A DNA stretch of 64,000 nt from Liolophura sinensis (Eukaryota; Mollusca; Polyplacophora; Chitonida; Chitonidae). How positions within the stretch are numbered: the first letter of the stretch is position 1; the number at the start of each line of letters is the position of its first letter. The DNA lies in NCBI RefSeq assembly GCF_032854445.1, contig NW_027018003.1, positions 62,001 through 126,000 on the forward strand. The letters are read 5' to 3'. A model generated the notes under the pieces. It was not told where the DNA came from, searched no databases, and saw only the letters and a program-made list of their open reading frames with translations. Both the position numbers and the translations under genes were made by a program. Below are positions 21,964-35,695 of this stretch, piece after piece.

Positions 21964-24900
21964 GTCGCTACAGCCAAAAGTATTGGTCGGAGAGCAACGC
22001 GGTTTGCACCATTCGATTTCCCGTCACAAAATACGTCGGATTAGCCTCTTACTAGTAGCACTGGAACAGTTTTTCCACTTTTGCATTTTTGCCTGGTCTT
22101 TTTGTTAATTGAAATCGGCTACACTGTACTCTGTACAATCGCGACTGGTCATTACTATATTCAACTTTTGACTATAAGTTATGTGCCCTTCGGTAGCCCA
22201 GAAGACGTCAAATCTTTGGGCTAAGCCCATTTAACTCACCCAGCAATTGCCTTACTTCTTAGTCCAAAACAATCTTAATGTCTTTATCTACGTGTAGAAA
22301 AACCACACCATTTGTACGTGAAAAACACAAGGTACTTGATACAGTCTTCTGTAAAAAGTACAACTGAACACTGACCCACTTCAGTAAGGTGCCAAAAGAT
22401 GCGGAATTGAGCCAGGCATCGGCAGCTGTTGAAAAATTGCAAATTTCCCTGGTTTCCATGGAGTAAGAGCCGTTGCTGGGCACGTGATTATGACATAAAT
22501 GATCATTCAATTGTCACTACAGCCAAAAGTATTGGTCGGAGAGCAATGCGGTTTGCACCATTCGATTTCTCGTCACAAAATACGTCGGATTAGCCTCTTA
22601 CCAGCAGCACTGGAACAGCTTTTCCACTTTTGCATTTTTGCCTGGTCTTTTTGTTAATTGAAATCGGCTACACTGTACTCTGTACAATCGCGACTGGTCA
22701 TTACTATATTCAACTTTTGACTATAAGTTATGTGCCCTTCGGTAGCCCAGAAGACGTCAAATCTTTGGGCTAAGCCCATTTAACTCACCCAGCAATTGTC
22801 TTACTTCTAAGTCCAAGACAATCTCAATGTCTTTATCTACGTGTAGAAAAACCAGACCATTTGTACATAAAAAACACAAGGTACTTGATACAGTCTGCTG
22901 TAAAAAGTACAACTAAACACTGACCCACATTTATAAGGTGCCAAAAGATGTGGAATTGGGCCAGGCATCGACAGCTGTTAAAAAATTGCAAATATCCCTG
23001 GTTTCCATGGAGTAAGAGCCGTTGCTGGGCACGTGATTATGACATCAATGATCATTGATCTGTCGCTACAGCCAAAAGTATTGGTCGGAGAGCAACGCGG
23101 TTTGCACCATTCGATTTCTCGTCACAAAATACGTCCGATTAGCCTCTTACTAGTAGCACTGGAACAGTTTTTCCACTTTTGCATTTTTGCCTGGTCTTTT
23201 TGTTAATTGAAATCGGCTACACTGTACTCTGTACAATCGCGACTGGTCATTACTATATTCAACTTTTGACTATAAGTTATGTGCCCTTCGGTAGCCCAGA
23301 AGACGTCAAATCTTTGGGCTAAGCCCATTTAACTCACCCAGCAATTGCCTTTTTTCTAAGTCCAAGACAATCTTAATGTCTTTATCTACGTGTAGAAAAA
23401 CCACACCATTTGTGCGTGAAAAACACAAGGTACTTGATACAGTCTGCTGTAAAAAGTACAACTGAACACTGACCCACTTCAGTAAGGTGCCAAAAGATGC
23501 GGAATTGAGCCAGGAATCGGCAGCTGTTGAAAAATTGCAAATTTCCCTGGTTTCCATGGAGTAAGAGCCGTTGCTGGGCACGTGATTATGACATAAATGA
23601 TCATTCAATTGTCACTACAGCCAAAAGTATTGGTCGGAGAGCAGCGCGGTTTGCACCATTTGATTTCTCGTCACAAAATACGTCGGATTAGCCTTTTACC
23701 AGCAGCACTGGAACAGTTTGTCCACTTTTGCATTTTTGCCTGGTCTTTTTGTTAATTGAAATCGGCTACACTGTACTCTGTACAATCGCGACTGGTCATT
23801 ACTATATTCAACTTTTGACTATAAGTTATGTGCCCTTCGGTAGCCCAGAAGACCTCAAATCTTTGGGCTAAGCCCATTTAACTCACCCAGCAATTGCCTT
23901 ACTTCTAAGTGCAAGACAATCTCAATGTCTTTATCTACGTGTAGAAAAACCACACCATTTGTACGTGAAAAACACAAGGTACTTGATACAGTCTGCTGTA
24001 AAAAGTACAACTGAACACTAACCCACTTCAGTGAGGTGCCAAAAGATGCGGAATTGAGCCAGGCATCGGCAGCTGTTGAAAAATTGCAAATTTCCCTGGT
24101 TTCCATGGAGTAAGAGCCGTTGCTGGGCACGTGATTATGACATAAATGATCATTCAATTGTCACTACAGCCAAAAGTATTGGTCGGAGAGCAACGCGGTT
24201 TGCACCATTCGATTTCTCGTCACAAAATACGTCGGATTAGCCTCTTACCAGCAGCACTGGAACAGTTTTTCCACTTTTGCATTTTTACCTGGTCTTTTCG
24301 TTAATTGAAATCGGCTACACTGTACTCTGTACAATTGCGACTGGTCATTACTATATTCAACTTTTGACTATAAGTTATGTGCCCTTCGGTAGCCCAGAAG
24401 ACGTCAAATCTTTCGGCTAAGCCCATTTAACTCACCCAGCAATTGTCTTACTTCTAAGTCCAAGACAATCTCAATGTCTTTATCTACGTGTAGAAAAACC
24501 ACACCATTTGTACATAAAAAACACAAGGTACTTGATACAGTCTGCTGTGAAAAGTAGAACTAAACACTGACCCACATTTATAAGGTGCCAAAAGATGTGG
24601 AATTGAGCCAGGCATCGGCAGCTGTTGAAAAATTGCAAATTTCCCTGGTTTCCATGGAGTAAGAGCCGTTGCTGGGCACGTGATTATGACATAAATTATT
24701 ATTCAATTGTCACTACAGCCAAAAGTATTGGTCGGAGAGCAATGCGGTTTGCACCATTCGATTTCTCGTCACAAAATACGTCGGAATAGGCTCTTACCAG
24801 CAGCACTGGAACAGTTTTTCCACTTTTGCATTTTTACCTGGTCTTTTTGTTAATTGAAATCGGCTACACTGTACTCTGTACAATCGCGACTGGTCATTAC

Positions 24901-27900
24901 TATATTCAACTTTTGACTATAAGTTATGTGCCCTTCGGTAGCCCAGAAGACGTCAAATCTTTCGGCTAAGCCCATTTAACTCACCCAGCAATTGCCTTAC
25001 TTCTAAGTCCAAAACAATCTTAATGTCTTTATCTACGTGTAGAAAAACCACACCATTTGTACGTGAAAAACACAAGGTACTTGATACAGTCTTCTGTAAA
25101 AAGTACAACTGAACACTGACCCACTTCAGTAAGGTGCCAAAAGATGCGGAATTGAGCCAGGCATCGGCAGCTGTTGAAAAATTGCAAATTTCCCTGGTTT
25201 CCATGGAGTAAGAGCCGTTGCTGGGCACGTGATTATGACATAAATGATCATTCAATTGTCACTACAGCCAAAAGTATTGGTCGAAGAGAGACAACGCGGT
25301 TTGCACCATTCGATTTCTTGCCACAAAATACGTCGGATTAGCCTCTTACCAGCAGCACTGGAACAGTTTGTCCACTTTTGCATTTTTGCCTGGTCTTTTT
25401 GTTAATTGAAATCGGCTACACTGTACTCTGTACAATCGCGACTGGTCATTACTATATTCAACTTTTGACTATAAGTTATGTGCCCTTCGGTAGCCCAGAA
25501 GACCTGAAATCTTTGGGCTAAGCCCATTTAACTCACCCAGCAATTGCCTTACTTCTAAGTGCAAGACAATCTCAATGTCTTTATCTACGTGTAGAAAAAC
25601 CACACCATTTGTGCGTGAAAAACACAAGGTACTTGATACAGTCTGCTGTAAAAAGTACAACTGAACACTAACCCACTTCAGTAAGGTGCCAAAAGATGCG
25701 GAATTGAGCCAGGCATCGGCAGCTGTTGAAAAATTGCAAATTTCCCTGGTTTCCATGGAGTAAGAGCCGTTGCTGGGCACGTGATTATGACATAAATGAT
25801 CATTCAATTGTCACTACAGCCAAAAGTATTGGTCGGAGAGCAACGCGGTTTGCACCATTCGATTTCTCGTCACAAAATACGTCGGATTAGCCTCTTACCA
25901 GCAGCACTGGAACAGTTTTTCCACTTTTGCATTTTTACCTGGTCCTTTTGTTAATTGAAATCGGCTACACTGTACTCTGTACAATTGCGACTGGTCATTA
26001 CTATATTCAACTTTTGACTATAAGTTATGTGCCCTTCGGTAGCCCAGAAGACGTCAAATCTTTCGGCTAAGCCCATTTATCTCACCCAGCAATTGTCTTA
26101 CTTCTAAGTCCAAGACAATCTCAATGTCTTTATCTACGTGTAGAAAAACCACACCATTTGTGCATAAAAAACACAAGGTACTTGATACAGTCTGCTGTAA
26201 AAAGTACAACTAAACACTGACCCACATTTATAAGGTGCCAAAAGATGTGAAATTGGGCCAGGCAACGGCAGCTGTTAAAAAATTGCAAATATCCCTGGTT
26301 TCCATGGAGTAAGAGCCGTTGCTGGGCACGTGATTATGACATCAATGATCATTGATCTGTCGCTACAGCCTAAAGTATTGGTCGGAGAGCAACGCGGTTT
26401 GCACCATTCGATTTCTCGTCACAAAATACGTCGGATTAGCCTCTTACTAGTAGCACTGGAACAGTTTTTCCACTTTTGCATTTTTGCCTGGTCTTTTTGT
26501 TAATTGAAATCGGCTACACTGTACTCTGTACAATCGCGACTGGTCATTACTATATTCAACTTTTGACTATAAGTTATGTGCCCTTCGGTAGCCCAGAAGA
26601 CCTGAAATCTTTGGGCTAAGCCCATTTAACTCACCCAGCAATTGTCTTACTTCTAAGTCCAAGACAATCTCAATGTCTTTATCTACGTGTAGAAAAACCA
26701 CACCATTTGTGCGTGAAAAACACAAGGTACTTGATACAGTCTGCTGTAAAAAGTACAACTGAACACTAACCCACTTCAGTAAGGTGCCAAAAGATGCGGA
26801 ATTGAGCCAGGCATCGGCAGCTGTTGAAAAATTGCAAATTTCCCTGGTTTCCATGGAGTAAGAGCCGTTGCTGGGCACGTGATTATGACATAAATGATCA
26901 TTCAGTTGTCACTACAGCCAAAAGTATTATTCGGAGAGCAATGCGGTTTGCACCATTTGATTTCTCGTCACAAAATACGTCCGATTAGCCTCTTACTAGT
27001 AGCACTGGAACAGTTTTTCCACTTTTGCATTTTTGCCTGGTCTTTTTGTTAATTGAAATCGGCTACACTGTACTCTGTACAATCGCGACTGGTCATTACT
27101 ATATTCAACTTTTGACTATAAGTTATGTGCCCTTCGGTAGCCCAGAAGACCTGAAATCTTTGGGCTAAGCCCATTTAACTCACCCAGCAATTGTCTTACT
27201 TCTAAGTCCAAGACAATCTCAATGTCTTTATCTACGTGTAGAAAAACCACACCATTTGTACGTGAAAAACACAAGGTACTTGATACAGTCTGCTGTAAAA
27301 AGTACAACTGAACACTAACCCACTTCAGTAAGGTGCCAAAAGATGCGGAATTGAGCCAGGCATCGGCAGCTGTTGAAAAATTGCAAATTTCCCTGGTTTC
27401 CATGGAGTAAGAGCCGTTGCTGGGCACGTGATTATGACATAAATGATCATTCAATTGTCACTACAGTCAAAAGTATTATTCGGAGAGCAATGCGGTTTGC
27501 ACCATTTGATTTCTCGTCACAAAATACGTCGGATTAGCCTCTTACCAGCAGCGCTGGAACAGTTTTTCCACTTTTGCATTTTTACCTGGTCTTTTTGTTA
27601 ATTGAAATCGGCTACACTGTACTCTGTACAATCGCGGACTGGTCATTACTATATTCAACTTTTGACTATAAGTTATGTGCCCTTCGGTAGCCCAGAAGAC
27701 CTGAAATCTTTGAGCCAAGCCCATTTAACTCACCCAGCAATTGTCTTACTTCTAAGTCCAAGACAATGTCAATGTCTTTATCTACGTGTAGAAAAACCAC
27801 ACCATTTGTACATAAAAAACACAAGGTACTTGATACAGTCTGCTGTAAAAAGTACAACTAAACGCTGACCCACATTTATAAGGTGCCAAAAGATGTGGAA

Positions 27901-29653
27901 TTGAGCCAGGCATCGGCAGCTGTTAAAAAATTGCAAATATCCCTGGTTTCCATGGAGTAAGAGCCGTTGCTGGGCACGTGATTATGGCATCAATGATCAT
28001 TGATCTGTCGCTACAGCCAAAAGTATTGGTCGGAGAGCAACGCGGTTTGCACCATTCGATTTCTCGTCACAAAATACGTCCGATTAGCCTCTTACTAGTA
28101 GCACTGGAACAGTTTTTCCACTTTTGCATTTTTGCTTCGTCTTTTTGTTAATTGAAATCGGCTAAACTGTACTCTGTACAATCGCGACTGGTCATTACTA
28201 TATTCAACTTTTGACTATAAGTTATGTGCCCTTCGGTAGCCCAGAAGACGTCAAATCTTTGGGCTCAGCCCATTTAACTCACCCAGCAATTGCCTTTTTT
28301 CTAAGTCCAAGACAATCTTAATGTCTTTATCTACGTGTAGAAAAACCACACCATTTGTACGTGAAAAACACAAGGTACTTGATACAGTCTGCTGTAAAAA
28401 GTACAACTAAACACTGACCCACATTTATAAGGTGCCAAAAGATGTGGAATTGGGCCAGGCATCGGCAGCTGTTAAAAAATTGCAAATATCCCTGGTTTCC
28501 ATGGAGTAAGAGCCGTTGCTGGGCACGTGATTATGACATCAATGATCATTGATCTGTCGCTACAGCCAAAAGTATTGGTCGGAGAGCAACGCGGTTTGCA
28601 CCATTCGATTTCTCGTCACAAAATACGTCGGATTAGGCTCTTACTAGTAGCACTGGAACAGTTTTTCCACTTTTGCATTTTTGCCTGGTCTTTTTGTTAA
28701 TTGAAATCGGCTACACTGTACTCTGTACAATCGCGACTGGTCATTACTATATTCAACTTTTGACTATAAGTTATGTGCCCTTCGGTAGCCCAGAAGACGT
28801 CAAATCTTTCGGCTAAGCCCATTTAACTCACCCAGCAATTGTCTTACTTCTAAGTGCAAGACAATCTCAATGTCTTTATCTATGTGTAGAAAAACCACAC
28901 CATTTGTACGTGAAAAACACAAGGTACTTGATACAGTCTGCTGTAAAAAGTACAACTGAACACTAACCCACTTCAGTAAGGTGCCAAAAGATGCGGAATT
29001 GAGCCAGGCATCGGCAGCTGTTGAAAAATTGCAAATTTCCCTGGTTTCCATGGAGTAAGAGCCGTTGCTGGGCACGTGATTATGACATAAATGATCATTC
29101 AATTGTCACTACAGCCAAAAGTATTGGTCGGAGAGCAATGCGGTTTGCACCATTCGATTTCTCGTCACAAAATACGTCGGATTAGCCTCTTACCAGCAGC
29201 ACTGGAACAGTTTTTCCACTTTTGCATTTTTGCCTGGTCTTTTTGTTAATTGAAATCGGCTAAACTGTACTCTGTACAATCGCGACTGGTCATTACTATA
29301 TTCAACTTTTGACTATAAGTTATGTGCCCTTCGGTAGCCCAAAAGACCTGAAATCTTTGGGCCAAGCCCATTTAACTCACCCAGCAATTGTCTTACTTCT
29401 AAGTCCAAGACAATGTCAATGTCTTTATCTACGTGTAGAAAAACCACACCATTTGTACATAAAAAACACAAGGTACTTGATACAGTCTGCTGTAAAAAGT
29501 ACAACTAAACACTGACCCACATTTATAAGGTTCCAAAAGATGTGGAATTGAGCCAGGCATCGGCAGCTGTTAAAAAATTGCAAATATCCCTGGTTTCCAT
29601 GGAGTAAGAGCCGTTGCTGGGCACGTGATTATGACATCAATGATCATTGATCT
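21964..29653 (+). repeat. Block 4: dimers with first trimer copy, monomers 41-54
   Basis: Starts and codes: 21964 Sb2, 22513 Ca1, 23062 Sb2, 23611 Cb2, 24160 Ca2, 24709 Cb2, 25258 Cb2, 25810 Ca1, 26359 Sb2, 26908 Sb2, 27457 Ca1, 28007 Sa1, 28556 Sb2, 29105 Ca1. The part from 22513 to 25809 is the apparent relative of 34598-37345, and the part from 26908 to 28006 that of 40094-41191. Monomers 26908 and 27457 share the unusual AAGTATTATTCGGAGAGCAA head. Monomer 27457 has an extra G in CGCGGACTGG (about 27634). Confidence 0.85.
24160..25809 (+). repeat. 1650-bp trimer unit, copy 1
   Basis: Three monomers (549, 549 and 552 bp) form a block with private markers in a fixed order. Monomer one has CTTTTCGTTAATTG and CTGTGAAAAGTAGAAC. 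Monomer two has AAATTATTATTCAATT just before it, GTCGGAATAGGCTC, and CCAAAACAATCTTAATG with CAGTCTTCTG. Monomer three has GTCGAAGAGAGACAACGCGG (+3 bp), CTTGCCACAAAATACG and AGTTTGTCCAC. The same ordered set recurs at 35696-37345 and 37346-38995, and its first part at 41740-42400. It is a three-monomer higher-order repeat that departs from the usual dimer pattern. Confidence 0.85.
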
Positions 29654-32398
29654 GTCGCTACAGCCAAAAGTATTGGTCGGAGAGCAACGCGGTTTGCACC
29701 ATTCGATTTCCCGTCACAAAATACGTCGGATTAGCCTCTTACTAGTAGCACTGGAACAGTTTTTCCACTTTTGCATTTTTGCCTGGTCTTTTTGTTAATT
29801 GAAATCGGCTACACTGCACTCTGTACAATCGCGACTGGTCATTACTATATTTAACTTTTGACTATAAGTTATGTGCCCTTCGGTAGCCCAGAAGACGTCA
29901 AATCTTTGGGCCAAGCCCATTTAACTCACCCAGCAATTGTCTTACTTCTAAGTGCAAGACAATCTCAATGTCTTTATCTACGTGTAGAAAAACCACACCA
30001 TTTGTACGTGAAAACCACAAGGTACTTGATACAGTCTGCTGTAAAAAGTACAACTGAACACTGACCCACTTCAGTAAGGTGCCAAAAGATGCGGAATTGA
30101 GCCAGGCATCGGCAGCTGTTGAAAAATTGCAAATTTCCCTGGTTTCCATGGAGTAAGAGCCGTTGCTGGGCACGTGATTATGACATCAATGATCAATCAA
30201 TAGTCGCTACAGCCAAAAGTATTGGTCGGAGAGCAACGCGGTTTGCACCATTCGATTTCTCGTCACAAAATACGTCGGATTAGCCTCTTACCAGCAGCAC
30301 TGGAACAGTTTTTCCACTTTTGCATTTTTACCTGGTCTTTTTGTTAATTGAAATCGGCTACACTGTACTCTGTACAATCGCGACTGGTCATTACTATATT
30401 CAACTCTTGACTATAAGTTATGTGCCCTTCGGTAGCCCAGAAGACGTCAAATCTTTGGGCTAAGCCCATTTAACTCACCCAGCAATTGTCTTACTTCTAA
30501 GTCCAAGACAATCTCAATGTCTTTATCTACGTGTAGAAAAACCAGACCATTTGTACCTAAAAACACAAGGTACTTGATACAGTCTGCTGTAAAAAGTACA
30601 ACTAAACACTGACCCACATTTATAAGGTGCCAAAAGATGCGGAATTGAGCCAGGCATCGGCAGCTGTTGAAAAATTGCAAATTTCCCTGGTTTCCATGGA
30701 GTAAGAGCCGTTGCTGGGCACGTGATTATGACATAAATGATCATTCAATTGTCACTACAGCCAAAAGTATTGGTCGGAGAGCAATGCGGTTTGCACCATT
30801 CGATTTCTCGTCACAAAATACGTCGGATTAGCCTCTTACCAGCAGCACTGGAACAGCTTTTCCACTTTTGCATTTTTGCCTGGTCTTTTTGTTAATTGAA
30901 ATCGGCTACACTGTACTCTGTACAATCGCGACTGGTCATTACTATATTCAACTTTTGACTATAAGTTATGTGCCCTTCGGTAGCCCAGAAGACGTCAAAT
31001 CTATCGGCTAAGCCCATTTAACTCACCCAGCAATTGTCTTACTTCTAAGTCCAAGACAATCTCAATGTCTTTATCTACGTGTAGAAAAACCAGACCATTT
31101 GTACATAAAAAACACAAGGTACTTGATACAGTCTGCTGTAAAAAGTACAACTAAACACTGACCCACATTTATAAGGTGCCAAAAGATGTGGAATTGGGCC
31201 AGGCATCGACAGCTGTTAAAAAATTGCAAATATCCCTGGTTTCCATGGAGTAAGAGCCGTTGCTGGGCACGTGATTATGACATCAATGATCATTGATCTG
31301 TCGCTACAGCCAAAAGTATTGGTCGGAGAGCAACGCGGTTTGCACCATTCGATTTCTCGTCACAAAATACGTCCGATTAGCCTCTTACTAGTAGCACTGG
31401 AACAGTTTTTCCACTTTTGCATTTTTGCCTGGTCTTTTTGTTAATTGAAATCGGCTACACTGTACTCTGTACAATCGCGACTGGTCATTACTATATTCAA
31501 CTTTTGACTATAAGTTATGTGCCCTTCGGTAGCCCAGAAGACGTCAAATCTTTGGGCTAAGCCCATTTAACTGACCCAGCAATTGCCTTTTTTCTAAGTC
31601 CAAGACAATCTTAATGTCTTTATCTACGTGTAGAAAAACCACACCATTTGTACGTGAAAAACACAAGGTACTTGATACAGTCTGCTGTAAAAAGTACAAC
31701 TGAACACTGACCCACTTCAGTAAGGTGCCAAAAGATGCGGAATTGAGCCAGGCATCGGCAGCTGTTGAAAAATTGCAAATTTCCCTGGTTTCCATGGAGT
31801 AAGAGCCGTTGCTGGGCACGTGATTATGACATAAATGATCATTCAATTGTCACTACAGCCAAAAGTATTGGTCGGAGAGCAGCGCGGTTTGCACCATTTG
31901 ATTTCTCGTCACAAAATACGTCGGATTAGCCTTTTACCAGCAGCACTGGAACAGTTTGTCCACTTTTGCATTTTTGCCTGGTCTTTTTGTTAATTGAAAT
32001 CGGCTACACTGTACTCTGTACAATCGCGACTGGTCATTACTATATTCAACTTTTGACTATAAGTTATGTGCCCTTCGGTAGCCCAGAAGACGTCAAATCT
32101 TTGGGCTAAGCCCATTTAACTCACCCAGCAATTGCCTTACTTCTTAGTCCAAAACAATCTTAATGTCTTTATCTACGTGTAGAAAAAACCACACCATTTG
32201 TACGTGAAAAACACAAGGTACTTGATACAGTCTTCTGTAAAAAGTACAACTGAACACTGACCCACTTCAGTAAGGTGCCAAAAGATGCGGAATTGAGCCA
32301 GGCATCGGCAGCTGTTGAAAAATTGCAAATTTCCCTGGTTTCCATGGAGTAAGAGCCGTTGCTGGGCACGTGATTATGACATAAATGATCATTCAATT

Positions 32399-32951
32399 GT
32401 CACTACAGCCAAAAGTATTGGTCGAAGAGAGACAACGCGGTTTGCACCATTCGATTTCTTGCCACAAAATACGTCGGATTAGCCTCTTACCAGCAGCACT
32501 GGAACAGTTTTTCCACTTTTGCATTTTTACCTGGTCCTTTTGTTAATTGAAATCGGCTACACTATACTCTGTACAATTGCGACTGGTCATTACTATATTC
32601 AACTTTTGACTATAAGTTATGTGCCCTTCGGTAGCCCAGAAGACGTCAAATCTTTCGGCTCAGCCCATTTATCTCACCCAGCAATTGTCTTACTTCTAAG
32701 TCCAAGACAATCTCAATGTCTTTATCTACGTGTAGAAAAACCACACCATTTGTGCATAAAAAACACAAGGTACTTGATAACAGTCTGCTGTAAAAAGTAC
32801 AACTAAACACTGACCCACATTTATAAGGTGCCAAAAGATGTGAAATTGGGCCAGGCAACGGCAGCTGTTAAAAAATTGCAAATATCCCTGGTTTCCATGG
32901 AGTAAGAGCCGTTGCTGGGCACGTGATTATGACATCAATGATCATTGATCT
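32399..32951 (+). repeat. Chimeric monomer, 25258-type head on 25810-type body
   Basis: The head carries the +3-bp GTCGAAGAGAGACAA marker and CTTGCCACAAAATACG, as in monomer 25258. From about 32505 on it follows the next monomer type (25810): AGTTTTTCCAC, TACCTGGTCCTTTTG, CAATTGCGAC, TTCGGCT, CATTTATCTCACCC, TGTGCATAAAAAAC. The change of identity falls between about 32466 and 32507, in a stretch identical in both parents. Length is 553 bp: the +3 marker plus an extra A in GATAACAGTC (about 32777). This is what an unequal exchange shortening the array by one monomer would leave. Confidence 0.7.
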
Positions 32952-35146
32952 GTCGCTACAGCCAAAAGTATTGGTCGGAGAGCAACGCGGTTTGCACCAT
33001 TCGATTTCTCGTCACAAAATACGTCGGATTAGCCTCTTACTAGTAGCACTGGAACAGTTTTTCCACTTTTGCATTTTTGCTTCGTCTTTTTGTTAATTGA
33101 AATCGGCTAAACTGTACTCTGTACAATCGCGACTGGTCATTACTATATTCAACTTTTGACTATAAGTTATGTGCCCTTCGGTAGCCCAGAAGACCTGAAA
33201 TCTTTGGGCTAAGCCCATTTAACTCACCCAGCAATTGCCTTACTTCTAAGTGCAAGACAATCTCAATGTCTTTATCTACGTGTAGAAAAACCACACCATT
33301 TGTACGTGAAAAACACAAGGTACTTGATACAGTCTGCTGTAAAGAGTACAACTGAACACTAACCCACTTCAGTAAGGTGCCAAAAGATGCGGAATTGAGC
33401 CAGGCATCGGCAGCTGTTGAAAAATTGCAAATTTCCCTGGTTTCCATGGAGTAAGAGCCGTTGTTACGCACGTGATTATGACATAAATGATCATTCAATT
33501 GTCGCTACAGCCTAAAGTATTGGTCGGAGAGCAATGCGGATTGCACCATTCGATTTCTCGTCACAAAATACGTCGGATTAGCCTCTTACTAGTAGCACTG
33601 GAACAGTTTTTCCACTTTTGCATTTTTGCCTGGTCTTTTTGTTAATTGAAATCGGCTACACTGCACTCTGTACAATCGCGACTGGTCATTACTATTTTTA
33701 ACTTTTGGCTATAAGTTATGTGCCCTTCGGTAGCCCAGAAGACGTCAAATCTTTGGGCCAAGCCCATTTAACTCACCCAGCAATTGTCTTACTTCTAAGT
33801 GCAAGACAATCTCAATGTCTTTATCTACGTGTAGAAAAACCACACCATTTGTACGTGAAAACCACAAGGTACTTGATACAGTCTGCTGTAAAAAGTACAA
33901 CTGAACACTGACCCACTTCATTAAGGTGCCAAAAGATGCGGAATTGAGCCAGGCATCGGCAGCTGTTGAAAAATTGCAAATTTCCCTGGTTTCCATGGAG
34001 TAAGAGCCGTTGCTGGGCACGTGATTATGACATCAATGATCAATCAATAGTCGCTACAGCCAAAAGTATTGGTCGGAGAGCAACGCGGTTTGCACCATTC
34101 GATTTCTCGTCACAAAATACGTCGGATTAGCCTCTTACCAGCAGCACTGGAACAGTTTTTCCACTTTTGCATTTTTACCTGGTCTTTTTGTTAATTGAAA
34201 TCGGCTACACTGTACTCTGTACAATCGCGACTGGTCATTACTATATTCAACTCTTGACTATAAGTTATGTGCCCTTCGGTAGCCCAGAAGACGTCAAATC
34301 TTTGGGCTAAGCCCATTTAACTCACCCAGCAATTGTCTTACTTCTAAGTCCAAGACAATCTCAATGTCTTTATCTACGTGTAGAAAAACCAGACCATTTG
34401 TACCTAAAAACACAAGGTACTTGATACAGTCTGCTGTAAAAAGTACAACTAAACACTGACCCACATTTATAAGGTGCCAAAAGATGCGGAATTGAGCCAG
34501 GCATCGGCAGCTGTTGAAAAATTGCAAATTTCCCTGGTTTCCATGGAGTAAGAGCCGTTGCTGGGCACGTGATTATGACATAAATGATCATTCAATTGTC
34601 ACTACAGCCAAAAGTATTGGTCGGAGAGCAATGCGGTTTGCACCATTCGATTTCTCGTCACAAAATACGTCGGATTAGCCTCTTACCAGCAGCACTGGAA
34701 CAGCTTTTCCACTTTTGCATTTTTGCCTGGTCTTTTTGTTAATTGAAATCGGCTACACTGTACTCTGTACAATCGCGACTGGTCATTACTATATTCAACT
34801 TTTGACTATAAGTTATGTGCCCTTCGGTAGCCCAGAAGACGTCAAATCTTTGGGCTAAGCCCATTTAACTCACCCAGCAATTGTCTTACTTCTAAGTCCA
34901 AGACAATCTCAATGTCTTTATCTACGTGTAGAAAAACCAGACCATTTGTACATAAAAAACACAAGGTACTTGATACAGTCTGCTGTAAAAAGTACAACTA
35001 AACACTGACCCACATTTATAAGGTGCCAAAAGATGTGGAATTGGGCCAGGCATCGACAGCTGTTAAAAAATTGCAAATATCCCTGGTTTCCATGGAGTAA
35101 GAGCCGTTGCTGGGCACGTGATTATGACATCAATGATCATTGATCT

Positions 35147-35695
35147 GTCGCTACAGCCAAAAGTATTGGTCGGAGAGCAACGCGGTTTGCACCATTCGAT
35201 TTCTCGTCACAAAATACGTCCGATTAGCCTCTTACTAGTAGCACTGGAACAGTTTTTCCACTTTTGCATTTTTGCCTGGTCTTTTTGTTAATTGAAATCG
35301 GCTACACTGTACTCTGTACAATCGCGACTGGTCATTACTATATTCAACTTTTGACTATAAGTTATGTGCCCTTCGGTAGCCCAGAAGACCTCAAATCTTT
35401 GGGCTAAGCCCATTTAACTCACCCAGCAATTGCCTTACTTCTAAGTGCAAGACAATCTCAATGTCTTTATCTACGTGTAGAAAAACCACACCATTTGTAC
35501 GTGAAAAACACAAGGTACTTGATACAGTCTGCTGTAAAAAGTACAACTGAACACTAACCCACTTCAGTGAGGTGCCAAAAGATGCGGAATTGAGCCAGGC
35601 ATCGGCAGCTGTTGAAAAATTGCAAATTTCCCTGGTTTCCATGGAGTAAGAGCCGTTGCTGGGCACGTGATTATGACATAAATGATCATTCAATT
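35147..35695 (+). repeat. Chimeric monomer, one unit lost relative to 23 kb
   Basis: The 5' part has GTCCGATTAGCC with ACTAGTAGC, as in monomers 23062 and 31300. The 3' part has GACCTCAAATC, GTGCAAGACAATCTC and CTTCAGTGAGGTGCC, as in the following monomer 23611. Upstream the offset to the 22.5-kb region is 12085 bp (22513 to 34598); downstream it is 11536 bp (24160 to 35696). The difference is exactly 549 bp. Two adjacent monomers in one paralogue are thus a single hybrid here, with the exchange between about 35235 and 35388. Confidence 0.75.

Larger units (their letters stand above)
29654..35695 (+). repeat. Block 5: two tail-4 cassettes 3847 bp apart, monomers 55-65
   Basis: Starts and codes: 29654 Sb4, 30203 Ca2, 30751 Ca1, 31300 Sb2, 31849 Cb2, 32399 Ca1, 32952 Sb2, 33501 Sb4, 34050 Ca2, 34598 Ca1, 35147 Sb2. 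The run 29654-31299 matches 33501-35146 at an offset of 3847 bp. Both copies have TTTAACTTTTG in place of TTCAACTTTTG (about 29850 and 33697), the TACCTAAAAACAC deletion, AACAGCTTTTCC, and CATCGACAGC. In 33501 the neighbouring bases have changed further (ACTATTTTTAACTTTTGGC), so the copies have had time to diverge. Confidence 0.85.
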
